From Punica granatum (taxonomy: Eukaryota > Streptophyta > Magnoliopsida > Myrtales > Lythraceae): a stretch of 64,000 bases of DNA. The translations under genes were made by a program, and so were the position numbers. The first letter of the stretch is position 1; each line of letters begins with the position of its first letter. The notes beneath the pieces were generated by a model. It worked only from the letters and a program-made list of their open reading frames with translations. It was not told where the DNA came from and ran no database searches. The DNA lies in contig NC_045134.1 of the NCBI RefSeq assembly GCF_007655135.1, positions 24,390,568 through 24,454,567 of the forward strand. Direction: 5' to 3'. Shown here piece after piece: positions 62,328 to 64,000 of the stretch.

Positions 62328-63324
62328 CAGCTTCTTGAAGGTACAGCCATTTCAGATGACCAGAAGCAAGTTCTCGAGACAAGCGATGCCTGTGAGAGGC
62401 AGATCATGGCGATTATAGACAATATAGACATAATGAATATCGAAGAAGGGTAAGACAACCTCTCATATTCTGGCTTGTTAGTTCTTTTTAGGTGCACCTG
62501 TTTAGGTGGAGCCCAAGTGTACACACTTCTTATACATCAATTTCTATGGTCCTAACACAGCTAGGAGCGGGGGGAATGGATTAAGAAACAGGATCAGTTT
62601 TCTGTGGTTTCAGTTTGGTCGGGGAGGTGTTTCAATAAAAGTATTCTCCCTCTTTGAAACTTTTGACACTCGTAAACATTAATAACATCATTTCCCTCTG
62701 ATAGGCGTCCTTCCACACAAACTGGATCATCATCTTGTTTTCCATTGATGTATGTTTCTTGATATTTTTATAAATTCCTTTGTCTTTGTTGAGCCGGGCG
62801 ACACCGACAAACTTGTCGTTCTTTGCTTAAATCAGCACAATCGAGTTCAAGATGGAAGAGCTTCTCTTGGGCAGCGTTCTCGATGCTGTTGTTAGTCAAG
62901 TTATGATCCCACTGAGGGAAAAGAAGTTGCAGCTTTTCCATGAGGTCCCACAAGAAATGAAGAAGCTATCCTTGTACGGTGATCAAATCAGGCTTCAACT
63001 CGTCTTGTCAGATTTCTTGTTAAATGTCGTGCGTCACACGCATTCTGATGATGAATTAATCATAATTATAGATCCCTGTAATTGAGGCAGGAGACATGAA
63101 CTTATGTTGGGAATATAGTTTTTATCGACATCAGAACTACAGTGAGGTTCTTTCGGGCTGACAGTTTCTTCTGTTATTTTTGCAGGATGACTCGCCCAGG
63201 TCAAGGCCGGCCTTCAGCTCTCATCATAGATATGTTCGATGGCGGGAAGCGGTGGACTATCCAGGAAGGGCTCAGGCTGAACTTGTCCCGTAAGCTACTC
63301 AACAGAATGAACGGCCGAGTGAAC
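62289..63324 (+). pseudogene. Phytochrome E-like C-terminal fragment
   Basis: Three exon pieces match the histidine-kinase-related domain at the C-terminus of plant phytochromes. Piece a (62,289-62,449) reads [20 protein letters not shown] and [17 protein letters not shown] and ends at a GT donor after IEEG, a known phytochrome intron site. Piece b (62,836-63,077) reads FKMEELLLGSVLDAVVSQVM and LYGDQIRLQLVLSDFLLNVV, then loses similarity. Piece c (63,186-63,324) reads GQGRPSALIIDMFDGGKRWT and LNLSRKLLNRMNGRV, and is cut by the LTR. Wording is closest to phytochrome E. The photosensory half is missing, b and c have clashing phases, and GLGL has become GLRL. Confidence 0.85.
62450..62835 (+). 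other. Intron between phytochrome pieces a and b
   Basis: Starts GTAAGAC and ends with AAATCAG. With this acceptor the frame runs from IEEG into TIEFKMEELLLGSV, as in intact phytochromes, so the fragment came from genomic DNA and not from a processed transcript. Confidence 0.75.
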
Positions 63325-64000
63325 TGTTAGTGATATGCCCTAGAGCTTGATTTATGTATTTGAATAATTCCTTTTATGGCAATAAAGTTTATTCTATTAT
63401 TCGTATATTGTCTATGTTTATTAGAATAAAGTCCTTAAGATATTTTGAATACTTCATTATTAAGAGTTAAAAATATGAGTGACGAAGTAATTCAGTAAGA
63501 ATATCTTTAAACTGTTCACGATCGTAGGAGACTTAACTGGATATTATTTCTCCAGATAGATCGTCACCTCTATTTGTTTCCATGATTAGTATACAGATAC
63601 TAATGAAGATGGAGTAGTGAGTCTCATGCTATTTGATAACTGTTATCATGACAGATATGTGGATACTTATATGATAAGTAGTCGAACGTGACGTGCAGAT
63701 AATGTTCATACGGTAATTTACTAAATGTCAATGAATGTTATCCGGATCGTATTAGTGCATATAGTCCTTCAACCTGAGATGGAACGCTATCTCAAGTATA
63801 GGTAATTAGGATTTGCTACTGCTAATGTATTTGTGCTTAGCGTGAGTATTCGGCAGATAGTGGTCCTAGTTAGTTATACTCGGAGTTAGGTGTCTGATCA
63901 AGACGGGATTCACTAACCTGAGTAAACAGGGAAAATGTCCTATGGATATGAGTTTTATTCTAGATCGAGAAATCCTCGGCCGGGGTAAATAGACTTGAAT
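63325..64000. mobile_element. LTR-like retrotransposon end, cut by window edge
   Basis: From TGTTAGTGATATGCCCTAGA onward similarity to phytochrome stops within a codon. The new sequence starts with TG, as LTRs do, and resembles the CCCTAGAG-type LTR starts of plant Copia elements as I remember them. No coding domain is reached before the window ends, so type and orientation are inferred. Confidence 0.5.

Noticed and set aside
1..64000. CRISPR arrays, bacterial operons, organellar inserts
   Set aside because: No regularly spaced direct repeats of that kind and no plastid or mitochondrial gene sequence recognised; gene structure is eukaryotic throughout.

Overview
This is nuclear DNA from a flowering plant. 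It has multi-exon genes with GT-AG introns, long AT-rich intergenic DNA, a Pol III tRNA gene, MITEs and an LTR. The families point to a eudicot: plant fimbrin, plastid BASS carrier, plant CRM-domain protein, F-box and FAR1-related proteins, an RPS5-type coiled coil, and a phytochrome fragment closest to phytochrome E, a type found in dicots. A woody rosid such as a Myrtaceae is possible, but the sequence alone does not prove it.

The left part (1-11,144) has almost no genes; its only firm gene is a tRNA-Lys at 2145-2217. Four intact genes follow and form the conserved core. They are fimbrin (+, 14 exons, 659 aa, 11,403-16,778), a BASS1-type plastid carrier convergent to it (-, 5 exons, 420 aa, 20,590-18,110), a very large Rav1/DMXL-type WD40 protein (+, 16 exons, 2535 aa, 23,884-35,230), and a CRM-domain RNA-binding protein (+, 4 exons, 463 aa, 41,142-43,544). 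I rebuilt the exon chains by hand and all stay in frame. The genes have unrelated housekeeping roles and do not form a pathway.

The right part (about 41.9-64 kb) is accessory DNA. A block holding the 3' part of the CRM gene, a truncated F-box gene and a replication-protein-A-like relic (41,903-46,069) is duplicated at 50,038-53,465. The second copy has lost CRM exon 4 and carries a frameshift. It lies between two diverged direct repeats that belong to an AT-rich array (about 53.7-56.3 kb), into which a hAT-type element has inserted. Between the two blocks is an NLR-derived gene with two tandem RPS5-type coiled coils and no NB-ARC domain (47,597-48,878). Further right are a FAR1-related factor gene with two apparent frameshifts (57.1-58.4 kb), a headless F-box gene (61,365-62,327) fused head-to-head to a fragment of a phytochrome E-like gene (62,289-63,324), and an LTR that cuts that fragment and runs off the window.

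Elements with clear target-site duplications were found by eye: two foldback, Mutator-like MITEs (9-bp duplications), one Tourist-like MITE (TTA) and one hAT-like element (8 bp). No wholly novel system is evident. The items most worth a second look are the double-coiled-coil gene, the segmental duplication, the phytochrome/F-box junction, and a telo-box/site II promoter at 36.4-36.6 kb followed by a possible H/ACA-like RNA.
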